A program made the translations under genes and the position numbers. A DNA stretch of 64,000 nt from Epiperipatus broadwayi (lineage: Eukaryota > Onychophora > Udeonychophora > Euonychophora > Peripatidae). The stretch is from positions 31,838,885 through 31,902,884 of the forward strand of contig JAQFVV010012394.1 of NCBI GenBank assembly GCA_028023455.1, written 5' to 3'. Below are positions 26,290 through 37,931 of the stretch, in pieces. Numbering within the stretch: the stretch's first letter is position 1; each line of letters opens with the position of its first letter. The notes beneath the pieces are model-generated. The model worked only from the letters and a program-made list of their open reading frames with translations. It was not told the origin of the DNA and did no database searches.

Positions 26290-26425
26290 GGTCAAAATAT
26301 GTTTATCCATCTGACATGAACTGGAACTCACAAAATGTACTTCAAACCCAGTCCAGCCCAAGATTTAGGTCAGGGACCACCCTGAATTTGAACCCACTCT
26401 CTAAGCCCCAGATCTAACACCTAAT
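26290..26425 (-). mobile_element. Possible tRNA-derived SINE remnant
   Basis: On the minus strand, GTGTTAGATCTGGGGCTTAG is followed by GTGGGTTCAAATTCAGGG, a box-B-like GGTTCAAATTC, and then GGTGGTCCCTGACCTAAATC. This order (tRNA-like lower half, then unrelated body) is typical of tRNA-derived SINEs. No box A and no target duplication were found, so a short 5'-eroded copy is the most I can claim. Confidence 0.4.
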
Positions 26426-26814
26426 GAATAACATAATAGTGATGGCACATGAGAATTAATTTTAATCCGGCCGACTAGCAAAGCGGAGCAAAACAATGAG
26501 ACATCTATTAACTATGACAAAACTAAAATATATATATAAGCAGGCTTTACTTTTGGAAGTGGAGAAAAGAAGGAATTCGAACTACTCAAATAAGTTAGAC
26601 AATAAAATAGACTTTAATGTACTGACAAATTACTATACATTTATAAATGAAGTACATTAGTATGTGCGTGAATGAGCAAGCGGTAGATAATTACATAGTG
26701 TCATTCACGCTATTATTTTTCATATGCTCTTTATTAGCTAAATAATATATTACAAATAAACACACATTTTTGGTGGGTCCAATATTAAGATGCCAATCAC
26801 CTATTACAAAGAAT

Positions 26815-26870
26815 TTGCATAAAATGGTTATTAACGCTTTGATTTATGGTTCAGAAACATGGTGACTAAC
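26815..26870 (+). pseudogene. Tiny LINE C-terminal relic
   Basis: The frame around 26820-26864 reads MVINALIYGSETW, matching the CVLPVLTYGSETW block of LINE A. Nothing else of the LINE is readable on either side. It may belong to another LINE family sharing this motif. Confidence 0.5.
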
Positions 26871-27280
26871 ATATTTTTCTAGGAGCATTCCGAAACTATT
26901 TTTACGCCACTGAAGTCATGAAAATAAACAAAATACATTTGAAAACATTTGATTATATTCGAATCTATGACAAAATATTGAATGAAAAATTATTTTAAGA
27001 ATAGTAAGATGAACACTTTATTTTTCCCAAGGCATATACTCTTAAATAGATATATAAATTACGATGTTGGGACTGTATGATAAGATTGAAATAACATTAG
27101 TAATTAATCTAGCTATTAATATTTGGCATTGATATATATATATATTGAGCAGAGTGCATTTTTAATACTAGAGCATTAAAACTGGGTCATGAAGCAAAAG
27201 AAATAATAATACGAAGAAGTTTGCGGTGCTGACATAATAGCCCAAAAATAACAGGAAAAGTTGTGCTTCTGGATGAGAAT

Positions 27281-27465
27281 GAAGTGGATGGGCATAGCAT
27301 GTGCCATACTTAGGGATCACTGCCAGATGCCTTTTATATGAAGAAATGGATGGGCATAGCATGTGCCAGACTTAGGGGTCACTGCTAGGGGCCTTTTTAT
27401 ACGAAGAAGTGATATGCATAGCGTGTGCCAAACTTACGGGATCACTGCCAGAGGCATTTTATATG
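27281..27465 (+). repeat. Three-copy ~62-bp tandem repeat
   Basis: Units start at 27281, 27340 and 27403 (59, 63 and about 62 bp). Each reads GAAG..GAT..GCATAGC.TGTGCCA.ACTTA.GG.ATCACTGC, then a CCTTTTTAT-like end. Copies are roughly 85% alike. No function is apparent. Confidence 0.9.
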
Positions 27466-29594
27466 GAATAAATAATGAGAAATCTATGGGTTCAATCTTA
27501 TCACAACCCCCAGATTAAGAAGCACATATATATAAAACATGAAGATCAGCCAAATGTCGGTAATGCAGTATGAATGATAAATGTCCCTAACGACATTGGA
27601 AAAGTTTTACTGCTTTAAAAATATATGACCCTTGTTTAAATACTATAATTTATATAAATAATATGCTATGCCGCTATAATACATATAGAGAAAAGATGTC
27701 ATTTAATAAAATATACATGAAGATTTTATTTAGTAAAAGAAACATTAAGATTTACCTCCATCCCTTTTCTGATATTTAAAATAATTCAATCCCACCTTCG
27801 TGGTTTTTATAATAACCGGAATATTTAAATAAAGTTTAAGAGTAAATAAAAAAAACAGTTATATAGAAAATAATTAATCGGTCACCTTTTCAGAATTGAA
27901 TAAAAAACATTTTAAAAGATTTCAAAGCGTTAATTAGCTTAAGTTCTGGATTCTCTGGGTAGAAAATCCAGAGTGAAACAAATCAATTTTTATATTAAAA
28001 ATGAACCTAAAATGTTGATTCATTAAACAATCTGGTGAACGTATTAATTTACAATGAATGCATTATATATATATTATAACGATCGAAATGAAAGTGAAGA
28101 TCGAATCTAACCGCAAAAACAATATCTGCAACTACCAGGGTGCCATCTAGGCATTTGAGCCTAAGAAAATTTATAAAGTAGGCAGATACGCGCTGTTAAG
28201 ATTCCACTTTATTTAAATATTCCGATCGTTAGCCCAAGTCACTAGCTCAGCGGAGATGCAGAGATAAAAATCTATAAATTTTATATCTTAAATATAAAAG
28301 AATAAAAGCCACTGCCAGAAATTAACACATAAAAATATTTATTTACGCACATATAAAATCATTCTAAATTTGAGGAATAGGTTTAACATTTTTAGATTTT
28401 TATATTACTCTTTAATTGTACATTTACATAAATTTCACTGAGTTTAATATTTTATTTAGATGGTCAAGTATGAATAGACTGCATAGATTTGCATCTGAAA
28501 ATAAAACATTCTATCCCTATTTAACCTTAGGCTAAAATTCGCAGTCAAACTGGCATCAATCCATCTGATACATTTATGTATTCAGTGTAGCATGAAAATA
28601 CAACAGCACAAATATACTATACTGTCCGGAATGGACATCTGAACAGTATAGTTAGAGAAAACATTGACTCTTGACCAACAGGAATGTGACATCTGTTGGC
28701 AAGTAGAACAATAAACAAAAAACTCCATAGGAATGGACTGCGGTCTTCTGCTGACTTACAAACCCATCCATAGGCAAACAGAGGGTGTGTGGCATATATC
28801 TATAATCCTGCCCGTAGCGGACCTCATGCTACATCTACTAATTACACAAATATATCCAATCCATTGAACCAATTCAACTACGAAATGAATAACCTAAGAT
28901 TACCCTCCCTTAATATAACTTTACAAAACTATATAGCCATTCACGCCCGACTTAAATTTAACATTTAAATACGTTCGCACAAATGAATTTTATAAAATTT
29001 GTTTTAAAATGTTGAGTACAGATCAGCTGCACAGATTCACGGTCAAAAACATTCCAAATTAAACACAACTGATCAAAATACAAAGTCATCGATAAACGTT
29101 ACTTGCATAGGGAATATACAAATCCCATTAGCCTTCATCGTAAGATGCTTGCAGTGATATCGTTGACATATATTCTAATCGAATGTGAAAACCACAACAT
29201 TATCAACCGCTAACGAATCTATGCAACGTCTATACCCAACCTTAAATTTCCTCATTTAAAATTTAAACAATAAATATTAATACAAATAAATAATAAATGG
29301 AAATGATTTTTTTATCGAACGCAAACATATATAATATTACACATTATCAATTGAGTTGACACATAAGTCAGAGAAAAGTTCTTTTTATAAAATTTAAATT
29401 AACTTATCAATCTTTAAAGTTCTTAATTAATATTATGATTTTAACAATTGTTCAGTTCTATTGCTTACGGTAGAAGAGTCCATGTTCCCATTGGCAATTC
29501 CCACGGAGACTTTCCTGGAAGACCGGTCTGATATTTTGGAGGTAGCATTAGCTGGTTCTGTTCTGGTATCACAGTCTTTGCATTTTTAAAATAA

Positions 29595-29634
29595 GTGAGT
29601 GAGGACGACAAGTGCGTCTTGTCGCTAGACTCAC
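29595..29634 (-). other. Hairpin just downstream of the inferred start site, copy 1
   Basis: The inner stem CGACAAG / CTTGTCG (7 bp) has a 5-nt loop, and an outer stem GTGAGT / ACTCAC (6 bp) lies outside small internal loops. It begins about 20 nt after the inferred transcription start, so it would fold near the 5' end of the RNA. The same position in copy 2 folds with different bases. Confidence 0.7.
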
Positions 29635-29650
29635 CAAAATCAAGTTGGAA

Positions 29651-29770
29651 AACTGACTGGAACTCAATATTTTTTCTTTTTATAGTCCTCCTATGGATTC
29701 CATGAACAAAAACGTCACTGTTCTGTTTTTTCGTTATGGTCCGGGCCTTTATTTGCTTCCATTGGTCAAG
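29651..29770 (-). promoter_or_regulatory. Core promoter of LTR-like copy 1
   Basis: Read on the minus strand: CTTGACCAATGG (CCAAT box, ~29759-29770), AGTGACGTT (CRE half-site, ~29711-29720), TATAAAAAG (29684-29676), then TCAGTT (29656-29651). From the first T of the TATA box to the initiator A is 30 bp, the canonical metazoan spacing. CCAAT, CRE half-site and TATA are conserved in copy 2. Confidence 0.75.
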
Positions 29771-30155
29771 CTAAAATCTATTTCTTCTCTTATCTAACTT
29801 TTCATCTGACTTTTTAATTAAACAGCTTTTAGATAATTAATAAACAATCATTTCCATTTATAGATTACAGGAATTAATTAATACCTGTTTTTATTTTAAC
29901 TTACGTTATTTTTTTATTAAAATATTTTTATATTTCAATCTTGTATTTTTTTATTAAAAAAAATACGTTCAAATACTTTTTTCTTTTTTTTTTTTGTTTA
30001 TGAAAAAAAATATTTTTAAAGTTTAGCATCTGTGCGAATGTATATATATGTTCAACAAACATTTTAATTTTAGCGTTTAGTTTTTTTCCTTTTATTTGCG
30101 AACTTTTAAGTTTTTATTTTAAATTAATGTAACGACATATTTATATATCGTTACA

Positions 30156-31782
30156 ATATATATATATATATTAAAGGGATGTTAATAACTTGCTTCATGA
30201 AGGTTTATTTAAAATGACAAAAAAATATTTTAGAAATTCAACTCGTCAGATTGTTTAAGATTGGCATTAATAAGAATAATAAAAGCATATATATATAAAA
30301 TCAAGTAATAAATAACTATAAAGAATTGACTGCACCAAAGTTAAAGAAAGTTAGAGCATATGAGAGAGAATTAAATTTATATAAATTATTTAAGAGCAAA
30401 ATTGAACAATACGTTAGAATCTTGATAGCAGGATTTGAGATTAATGAGGCTAGATTCATTTTCAAATAGTAGCATAAAAGTTACCTTGCAATTTTAAGAG
30501 TTCAATTTAAAATATTGCACGTGCATGGCAATTGAAATGAAAGTTCTTAAATAACTGCAAGCTTCTAGTAGCATTAAAGTTCTTAGGTCGGGCTTTTACT
30601 TCCTCTTGTGCAGCAGAATGAGATGGTCGCTGAAGATGATGACCTGATAGGGTCGAGCAGGTTAGTTTTACAGCAATGTGTAATATGTTTACAATCAGTT
30701 CTCTCAATAGTAGCTAATCCATCTGTGACTCAAAATTCAGTCATTTTATACCTTTTCTTTATCAGTTGTTTTTGAAGATGCAACAGTAAGATAACGTCCA
30801 AAATAAATTCAAATTTATTTCCAGATTAGAAATAGATTTGGCAACATGTTTTTAACAAAAGTGTTTTTAATCTTAATCTCCCATTTTAAGTAAAAACTTT
30901 AATTAAAAATACCTTCCCCAGATTAAAACAATAGTGTTTCCAACCCTTAATTATTTTTAGACAATTACTGCAGCATCTTCCATATTGGATTTTATAAAAA
31001 TATACAGTTTAATAGAAAAGTACTTTCAAAAGAAAAAGTTTTAAAAATGACGTATAATAAAATATTTAAAAATCAATATTTTGTTAGTAAGTTTTGCTCC
31101 TATATATATATATTTGAGTCACACCTCTGATACTTTAATAAAAAAGAACTAATAATTTATAAAAAAGAATTAATAATAATTTTAAAGCATGTTATTGAAA
31201 CATTAAATTTTATAATTTAGGGGCGCATTTCAAATATATACATGACAAAAGGAGCGGGATGGGAAATAGGGATTTAAACATGGGTTAGTAGGTGGAAACA
31301 TGAAGATCAATCTTAAGCTAAGATTGACTGCTTCAATATGTAAGCCACAAAGATGTAATATATATTAAAATTCAAACCCATGTAAACAAGAAGCAAAAAA
31401 ACTTAAATCAATAAAGGTCTTATTTTGCTAATAAACAAATACATTTACATTTATGTATACAATCAAGGTTAATACAATAGTCATTTTAAACTTTGAAAAC
31501 TCTTAAACACATCTATATATCTAGTTCTATTCTGTACATTCATCTACAAAAATATAAATTATATGAAAACAGTTTACATTTATCTATATTAAAAAGCTCC
31601 ATTCTGTTGTCATGACAACCTTTATAAGTAAAAGATTGATATTTTCTTTGCAAAAGTGGCAATAACAGCAGATCATCTTTTTCATGGTGATAAGTATGGT
31701 CTACTTTCATGTGATTTACATTTATGAACCATCTAGCTTTGAGCAAAGTTATTTATATAAAATATTTAAATACATATATATT
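30156..31782. other. AT-rich stretch, nothing recognised
   Basis: Begins with the (AT)n flank of the LTR-like repeat. A more balanced patch near 30580-30700 contains a 66-codon open frame on the minus strand with no recognisable features. Confidence 0.5.
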
Positions 31783-32340
31783 GTTTATACTAAACTGAAT
31801 TCAGACTTTTAAACTCTCCACAGCTATCAAATCCATCTTATGCAACTGATACACATGACCACATACATGTGAAAAAGATCAATGATCTTAGTATTCTTAT
31901 GATGAACCAGAACCCATCGGTTAATCCAGATCATCACTCCCACATATATATGCAATCACATCTCAGTATATATTAAGATAGCAAATCTTCAAACTTTAAT
32001 GGACAAGCCTCAATCTTCTCCACTCTCCAACTCTTCAGCCATCCATATCATTGAAAATCCAAGGATGAAATGATGTGAGCTTAAGAGTTGGAGAGTGGAG
32101 AATATTGAAACTTGTCCATTAAAGTTTAAAGATTTGCTATCTTAATATAAACTGAGCAGTGATTGTATATATGCATGGGATATGGTGATCTGTACCAACC
32201 AATAGGTGCTGGTTCAGTATGAAATACATGTATTAGAGATTATTGATCTTTTTCACATGTATATAATGTATGTAACAGTTGTATAAAATGGATTCGATAG
32301 CTGTAGGGAGTTTGAAAGTCTGAGTTCGCGTTCTTTTATA
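31783..32340. mobile_element. Family-2 foldback element, internally deleted copy
   Basis: Left arm 31783-32065 and right arm 32080-32340 are inverted copies with almost no spacer. Paired landmarks are GATAGCAAATCTTCAAACTT with AGTTTAAAGATTTGCTATC, and CTCCACTCTCCAACTCTT with AAGAGTTGGAGAGTGGAG. The right arm ends AAAGTCTGAGTTCGC, the usual family end. Flanks are (TA)n. Compared with the full-length copy at 55.2 kb, the central ~300 bp are missing. Confidence 0.85.
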
Positions 32341-32599
32341 TATATATACTATTAAAATAAACTTATGCTAAAATTCTATTACAACTATGGTTTTGTTTAT
32401 TGCACAAATAAATCTTCTTAAGTGTTTATTGATTTTCACTTGTGAAGATCTAGTTTTGCAAAACCATGGTTATGATCGAATTTTCCTATAAGCTATTTGA
32501 CCATTATTTTACTGTATATATGCCCATGTTGCAGTATCAACTATCATGCCATCGACTTCATATATACAGAGATTTCAGAATTATCACAATTTTATTAAA

Positions 32600-33020
32600 C
32601 TTTCTGCCCATTCCTTTTCTGTGTATTTAAATGGACATATTATGGTTGTAGATGAGGGGTCAGAATGACTTAAAGTCATGATGGGTATTACAATAATATT
32701 GACATCAACAGGGGATCTGGGCATTCCATCATCAGATTTTCAGTGAAATGAATGGCTGAAGAGTTAGCATCAGGAGAAGATTGAAGTTAGTCCATTAAAG
32801 TTTGAAGATCTATTATCTTAATATAAACTGAGGCACTGATTATATATATGGTTGGGAAATGATGATCTGGGATAACTGATGTGTTCTGCTTCATTACGAA
32901 ATACATATATTGAAGATCTTTTTTTTCAAATGTGTGTGGTCATGTGTATCAGTTATAAAGGATAGAGTGAGTAGCTGTAGGGAGTTTGAATGTCTGAGTT
33001 CAAATCTCTTCTAATTACTT
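32600..33020 (+). mobile_element. Family-2 foldback element, right arm only
   Basis: This matches the right half of the 55.2-kb element in order: CTGCCCATTCC, GTATTTAAATGGA, GAGGGGTCAGAATGACTT, CATCAGATTTTCA, GTCCATTAAAGTTTGAAGAT and GTCTGAGTTCAAATC. The left arm is absent or too decayed to see. Confidence 0.8.
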
Positions 33021-33873
33021 AAATTGTTATAAATAGAAAAGATCTACTGGATTAAATATATATCTAATTTTTGATCTTCCTTAAATTATCAGATGAAAAC
33101 AATCAATATTTCTAATCTCATATTACAGTTAGAGTCTGAAACAAGCATGCTTTTTATCTGGTCATCCATTAAGGCTAAGCTGATTGGTGAACACATCAAG
33201 AACAATTATTCAAACTGATATTGTATCTTTAATTCAACTAAAAAGTCTTTACATCGGTTTATATCATACACATGTGTGTATATGCGTGTGAGTGGTTTTA
33301 TATTTATAATGTATTCATAATTTTTTAATTCTTTATTTCGCATTACCCTGGAGAATTATTTATTAGCTTATCAGAGTAGTGAAAATCATATAAATATAAA
33401 AGTATGTATCTTGTATTTTTAAGTGCAGTATGTAGCAAAACGTCTAGCCAGTATAATAAAGATTAATTGCAATTAATATTTTTTTTTTAAAATTCAAAAC
33501 ATAAATATATAAAATGATTTTAACATTAATGCAGTATGACTTTAATGTGAATAGCGTTAAGCCATTTTTCAAAGGGTTTTTTATTGATTAAAACAATAAA
33601 TGAATAAATTAAAGAAAGCTCTCTAAAACAAAAGTTCAAAAGGACCGAGGTTGTAAAAAAATTCATAAATTCTGTTACATTATATTTCATGATACGTTAT
33701 ACATTTTATTAATAATTTTTTTATTACACGTGATATTATATTTTCTATTCCGAGAGTTTATTTTTTAATAAATCGACAAGCCTCCTACTTTTATTAAATT
33801 CATAGTTTTAAAAAGTTTGCCAGCAGTAATATACACTTAAAAACACCTTGCAATTCATTCATAAACTCTGTAC
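33021..33873. other. AT-rich stretch, nothing recognised
   Basis: No gene or repeat recognised before the SINE target site. Confidence 0.5.
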
Positions 33874-34011
33874 AAATAGAGGTCAGCGTCTTGCATTGGT
33901 GGTCGAGAGGTCAGCGCGGCTGCCTTGCACTAGCAGGCAGTTGCCCGGGTTGCGGGTTCGCATCCCGGCCGATTCTATGACACTTAAAAAAAAAGAAAAT
34001 AGAGGTCAGCG
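33874..34011 (+). mobile_element. tRNA-derived SINE with 15-bp target duplication
   Basis: AAATAGAGGTCAGCG occurs at 33874-33888 and again at 33997-34011, directly flanking a 108-bp insert. The insert has a perfect box A (TGGTCGAGAGG, 33900-33910), a one-mismatch box B (GGTTCGCATCC, 33955-33965) at normal spacing, and an A-rich tail. It is the most GC-rich piece in its neighbourhood. The duplication and tail imply LINE-mediated target-primed integration. The tRNA-like part fills nearly the whole element, with only a short body. Isotype is not assignable: the anticodon arm does not give a normal 7-nt loop. An open frame across it is spurious. Confidence 0.9.
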
Positions 34012-35634
34012 GTATATAAAGATTATATACAGTGAAATTTACATTTTTAATTACGATTAGCATAAAGCCCACTAATAATTATTGTATATCGAATTGTTTC
34101 AGTAATTCTAGTTTAATTATTATAAACACATTTATAAAAATTCAAAGTTCATTTATACTTTTCTCAATATATTTAACTAAAATAATAATGCACAGATTAG
34201 TATAGAAGATCACATTTCGAATGGACTTTTTTTTTTCTTTAAATGTTGCTATTCTGACCAGTGACAGTGTAACCATGGGAATCAAATCTATAATCTATAA
34301 ATTGATGAATACTGAATTGAAAATGACTTCCTCACCAGCAAGACTATTCTGCCAAAGCTAATAGTTTTTAAAAATTTAATCAGCCCTTTCAAGATTATGA
34401 GTGACCATGTAGTTATAAATAGACAAAAATTACTAGAGTCTACTTGTTTGTACAGCCATCTAACAAGATATTTGCTAATTTTTTTTAGATCTGTTAATTC
34501 ATGTATATTTTATTCTGATATTTTCAAAAAAATTCTAAAGACATCAGAATAATTGAAAATGTAAGGACTTTAAACAATTTACACTCTTTTCTCATTGTTA
34601 ACATGATGGGAGATTACTTTAGAAAAATTTTAGAATAACAATTTTTTTTATTTATTTGCAAAGTTTATTAAGATTCATCATTATTTTTGCACAATAATTA
34701 TGTAATAGTTATTAAAAATTAATAATACTACACATGATTACACATTTATTTTATAAGTATATGTTTTATCTTCAAAAATAGAAAGTTATAAGTTCCAGTG
34801 TAAAATTAACAAAGCAAAGGACTGTATTCCAATAACTATACTTTTAAAAACTGATTGCAAATATGTTTTCAATGAAACTCTGTTAGATTATATTATATGA
34901 TAGTGTGAAAATTATAAAAATAATGTTAATATTTTAAAGCATAATTTGTTGATATATCAGACATTGACATTTCTTCATTTAGGGTTTTAAGAAAACCTAT
35001 AAAAAGAAAATGTTTTAATTTTATAAAATTAATCTGTTCCTCCTGACTGTCAATGATAAAAATGATTTTTGTTTTGATTACACATTATTTTTTTTAATAT
35101 TTTGAAAATGTCAAATATGATTTTTTAGAATTTATTTTATTTTCTAGATGTAAATATTGATCAAATTAAGTCAAATCTATTACATTCTGATATATAATAA
35201 TGGATTAATATTAAAATGCTCACCAGGAAAAACAATTCAATCTGCCATAGTGCAAGGACGTTGATATACTTATTAATGAGAATCTTTTTGATTTTTTCAT
35301 TTATTTATTTCATGGGAAAAATTAATGAGGGATTTTCAACATTACAAATTATTACATTGAATTGGCTTATGAAGTAATTTGCCATTGTCATGTGAGTTTA
35401 AAAGAGACAACTAAGTTAATATTAGTTTCAACAATTTATTAGCAATTTAGTGCTTTTTGTGGAATGATGATGATGGATTTTCTCTCCAATATAACTGCAG
35501 TACCGTCTTGGAATAAATTCTTGTATTAAAATAGTAATATGGTTTATCTATTCACAAAAATGTTTCATATCTGCATTATGAGTTATGACTAAAATGTGGC
35601 AGTGTGTTTTGTACCTTAACTTACAATGGAATAA
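34012..35634. other. AT-rich stretch, nothing recognised
   Basis: No gene, inverted repeat or known element was recognised over about 1.6 kb. Confidence 0.5.
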
Positions 35635-35832
35635 TCATCACTTTAAACCATTGTCAATCTGCTGCAGGAAGGTTTCTACATGTTCAATCCATATTATCTG
35701 ATCTCTATCCCCTTGTCATCATAACACCAGTACATTTACTTATTTTATTCATCCATTTCACAAGTGATGTCTTTCCAGGTCTTTTACAATCTTGTGGAAT
35801 TCAGTTTAAGATTTCAACTGTCCATCTATTAT
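35635..35832 (-). pseudogene. LINE 3'-end fragment (same family as A)
   Basis: Reading the minus strand gives NRWTVEILNWIPQDCKRP and a later VKWMNKI, the counterpart of the C-terminal NRWTIEILNWIPRDCKRP of LINE A. About 200 bp only, with a stop and indels before the end. A GAT tail is not clearly preserved. Confidence 0.85.
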
Positions 35833-36108
35833 ACTCAAACATAACATTTCATTTTAAATTGGCCAAATCTGATACTAAAATATTTGAAATGTTTTATATT
35901 ATGTATGGCAGTGAAACCATGAGTCATAAGAATATTTTTAAGTCATTTTTAAAATTTCATGATGGCTGTGAGAACATTGAATATGATCCAGCAAGGACTA
36001 TAACCTAAACAAAAAAAAACAAATACAAACTTTTACAAAATATATTATGTAACTTAATACACTGTATAGGCTTACACACAACTGCACATGTATATGTAAA
36101 TATATAAG

Positions 36109-36300
36109 GGATTTGAACTCAGACTTTCACATGACTCTCAATTCTCCATGCCATCTCATATCGCTGACCCTCCTGATCACACACATGTTGATATATTTAT
36201 TTCATGCTAAACCAGAACTCATTAGTTGGTCCAGATTACTATCTCCACACATATATACAATCAGTGCTCAGCTTTATATTAAAATAACCAATTTATTATG
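36109..36300 (-). mobile_element. Family-2 foldback arm (left-type)
   Basis: GATTTGAACTCAGACTTTCA opens the arm, followed by GATCACACACATG, CATGCTAAACCAGAACTCAT and ATCAGTGCTCAGCTT. It faces the right-type arm at 37090-37383; about 790 bp of unrelated sequence lies between them. Confidence 0.8.
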
Positions 36301-37089
36301 AGCAAAACATTATTAAAAAATTATGATGATTCACTAATTTATACAATCCTCTAGAAACTTGGAACACATCATAATAGATATAATGATTCTACTTTATTTT
36401 ATTTTCTATTTCCCAATGATATTCACATTTACTTAAATGCTATGAACATATATAAACATTAAAAGGACAAATAGTCTTCCTTAAACTATGGATACTTAGT
36501 ACTCTTTATATTGAACAAAAGATAAAGAATAGTATGAATCTATATATTCTTGGAGCTTTTGATATTTATAATCTTAGTTTTGCCATAGCCTAAGGGATAT
36601 TAATTTTCTTATCTTCCAAAGCATAAGCTTGTGGTTAAGACCTGTAGAGGTCGCTACTATCGCATTTTTACACACATATTCTTGAGGTTACAGCCTTAGT
36701 AAATATCTTAATTACATAAACCATAGTCTTTGCTAATTTTACAAATATATATATATAACATACATGCACTATGAAGCTATGAACTATATTGCATTTAACT
36801 ACATGAATTCAGTTATAAGCTAACCAAAAAATAAATGTAAGTAAACAAAAAAATGTAAACAAAAAAATATTGACATTTATAAACTTATTAAATTTTATGA
36901 ATCCCAGGCTAACGGCAGCCTTTTTTTTTGTCTTGTTAAATGTATCATTCTCAAATTAATTTACTTAATTGTATTTTCTTCATGATTTAAATACAGTTCA
37001 GTACCAAAGTTAAAAACACATGTACAGATATTTTTCTTTGAAGTTTTGTTACCAAGATGATTTATACTATATAGAGTGCAAGGGCTTTT
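36301..37089. other. Unassigned sequence between two family-2 arms
   Basis: AT-rich, no gene. It does not resemble the central part of the intact 55.2-kb copy, so it is either inserted DNA or the arms are independent. Confidence 0.5.
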
Positions 37090-37383
37090 AGCATTCCACG
37101 ATCAGATTTTCAATGATATGGATAGGTGAAGAGTTGGAGAGTGGAGAGGATTGAAGTTTGTCCATTAAAATTTATAGATTATCTATCTTAATATAAAACT
37201 GAGCACTAATTATATGTACATATGTGGGAGATGATGATCTGGACTAATTGATGAATGCTGGTTCAGCATGAAATACATATATTGGAGAACATTTATCTTT
37301 TTCACATGTATATGGTCATAAGTACTGGTTATATTAGATGGGGTGAATGACTTAAAGGAGAGTCTAGGTTCAAATCCCATTTA
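37090..37383 (+). mobile_element. Family-2 foldback arm (right-type)
   Basis: CGATCAGATTTTCAATGATA, GAAGAGTTGGAGAGTGGAG, TGTCCATTAAAATTTATAGA, ATGCTGGTTCAGCATGAAAT and finally GTCTAGGTTCAAATCCC. The last block is a good Pol III box B look-alike, though no matching box A was found. Confidence 0.8.
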
Positions 37384-37609
37384 ATTATATCATATATTTA
37401 GTAATATATTGTAATACAATAAGTGATAAATGCAAAAAAGTTTTTAAGGATTTTCATTAAATAAGAAAAAGAATATTGATTTAATAAGGAAAAGTAAAAA
37501 CTGAAACATATGTTTCAAAAAAATGAATCATCAATCAGAGAAATATAAAAAAGCAGCAGCAGATTTGTCCCATTGTCACTTATGTCTCTGAAACATCTAC
37601 AATTGTAAA

Positions 37610-37897
37610 CTTTCTTATACACTTCAACAATACTAGTTTTTATATCGAAACTTTATTCATACAGTTTCAACTGTCCTGCAGTCATCATCATAGCTACAAT
37701 ATCCAAATATATAATCATACATTTAATACATTATATATATATATATGTATGTGTGTGCACAGATGTGTGTATAAAATGTATTAATTGTATCATTATATAT
37801 ATTTGGATATTGTAACTGATGATGATTGCAGGACAGTCAAAACTGCAAGAATAAAGTTTTGATATAAAAAATGGTATTATTGAAGTGTATAAGAAAG
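37610..37897. mobile_element. Foldback MITE with 7-bp target duplication
   Basis: The TIR CTTTCTTATACACTTCAA pairs with TTGAAGTGTATAAGAAAG at the other end, and inverted similarity continues into the arms. Direct TTGTAAA repeats flank it (37603-37609 and 37898-37904). The centre has an (AT)n tract and TG-rich run. Each arm carries the CTGATGATGA...GGACAGTC.AAACT motif, which recurs in the 48.3-kb MITE. Length is 288 bp with no coding capacity. Confidence 0.85.
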
Positions 37898-37931
37898 TTG
37901 TAAATTATATGATATGTAAATATAGAAATCA

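Larger units (their letters stand above)
28075..30155 (-). mobile_element. Solo-LTR-like repeat, copy 1 (2.08 kb)
   Basis: The minus strand starts TGTAACGATATAT at 30155 and ends CGATCGTTATA at 28075. The ends form a short imperfect inverted repeat (TGTAACGAT / ATCGTTATA), and both flanks are (AT)n. A second copy lies at 52584-54662 in the same orientation and length (2.08 kb). A CCAAT/CRE/TATA/initiator promoter sits about 500 bp inside the TG end, as in a U3 region. No gag-pol adjoins it, so it looks like a solo LTR, although the final TA (not CA) in both copies and the ~1.6 kb beyond the start site are unusual. A non-autonomous DNA element with a promoter is the alternative. Confidence 0.7.

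Noticed and set aside
33889-33996. Functional tRNA gene
   Set aside because: No acceptor stem pairing, abnormal anticodon loop, A-rich tail and target duplication: a SINE.
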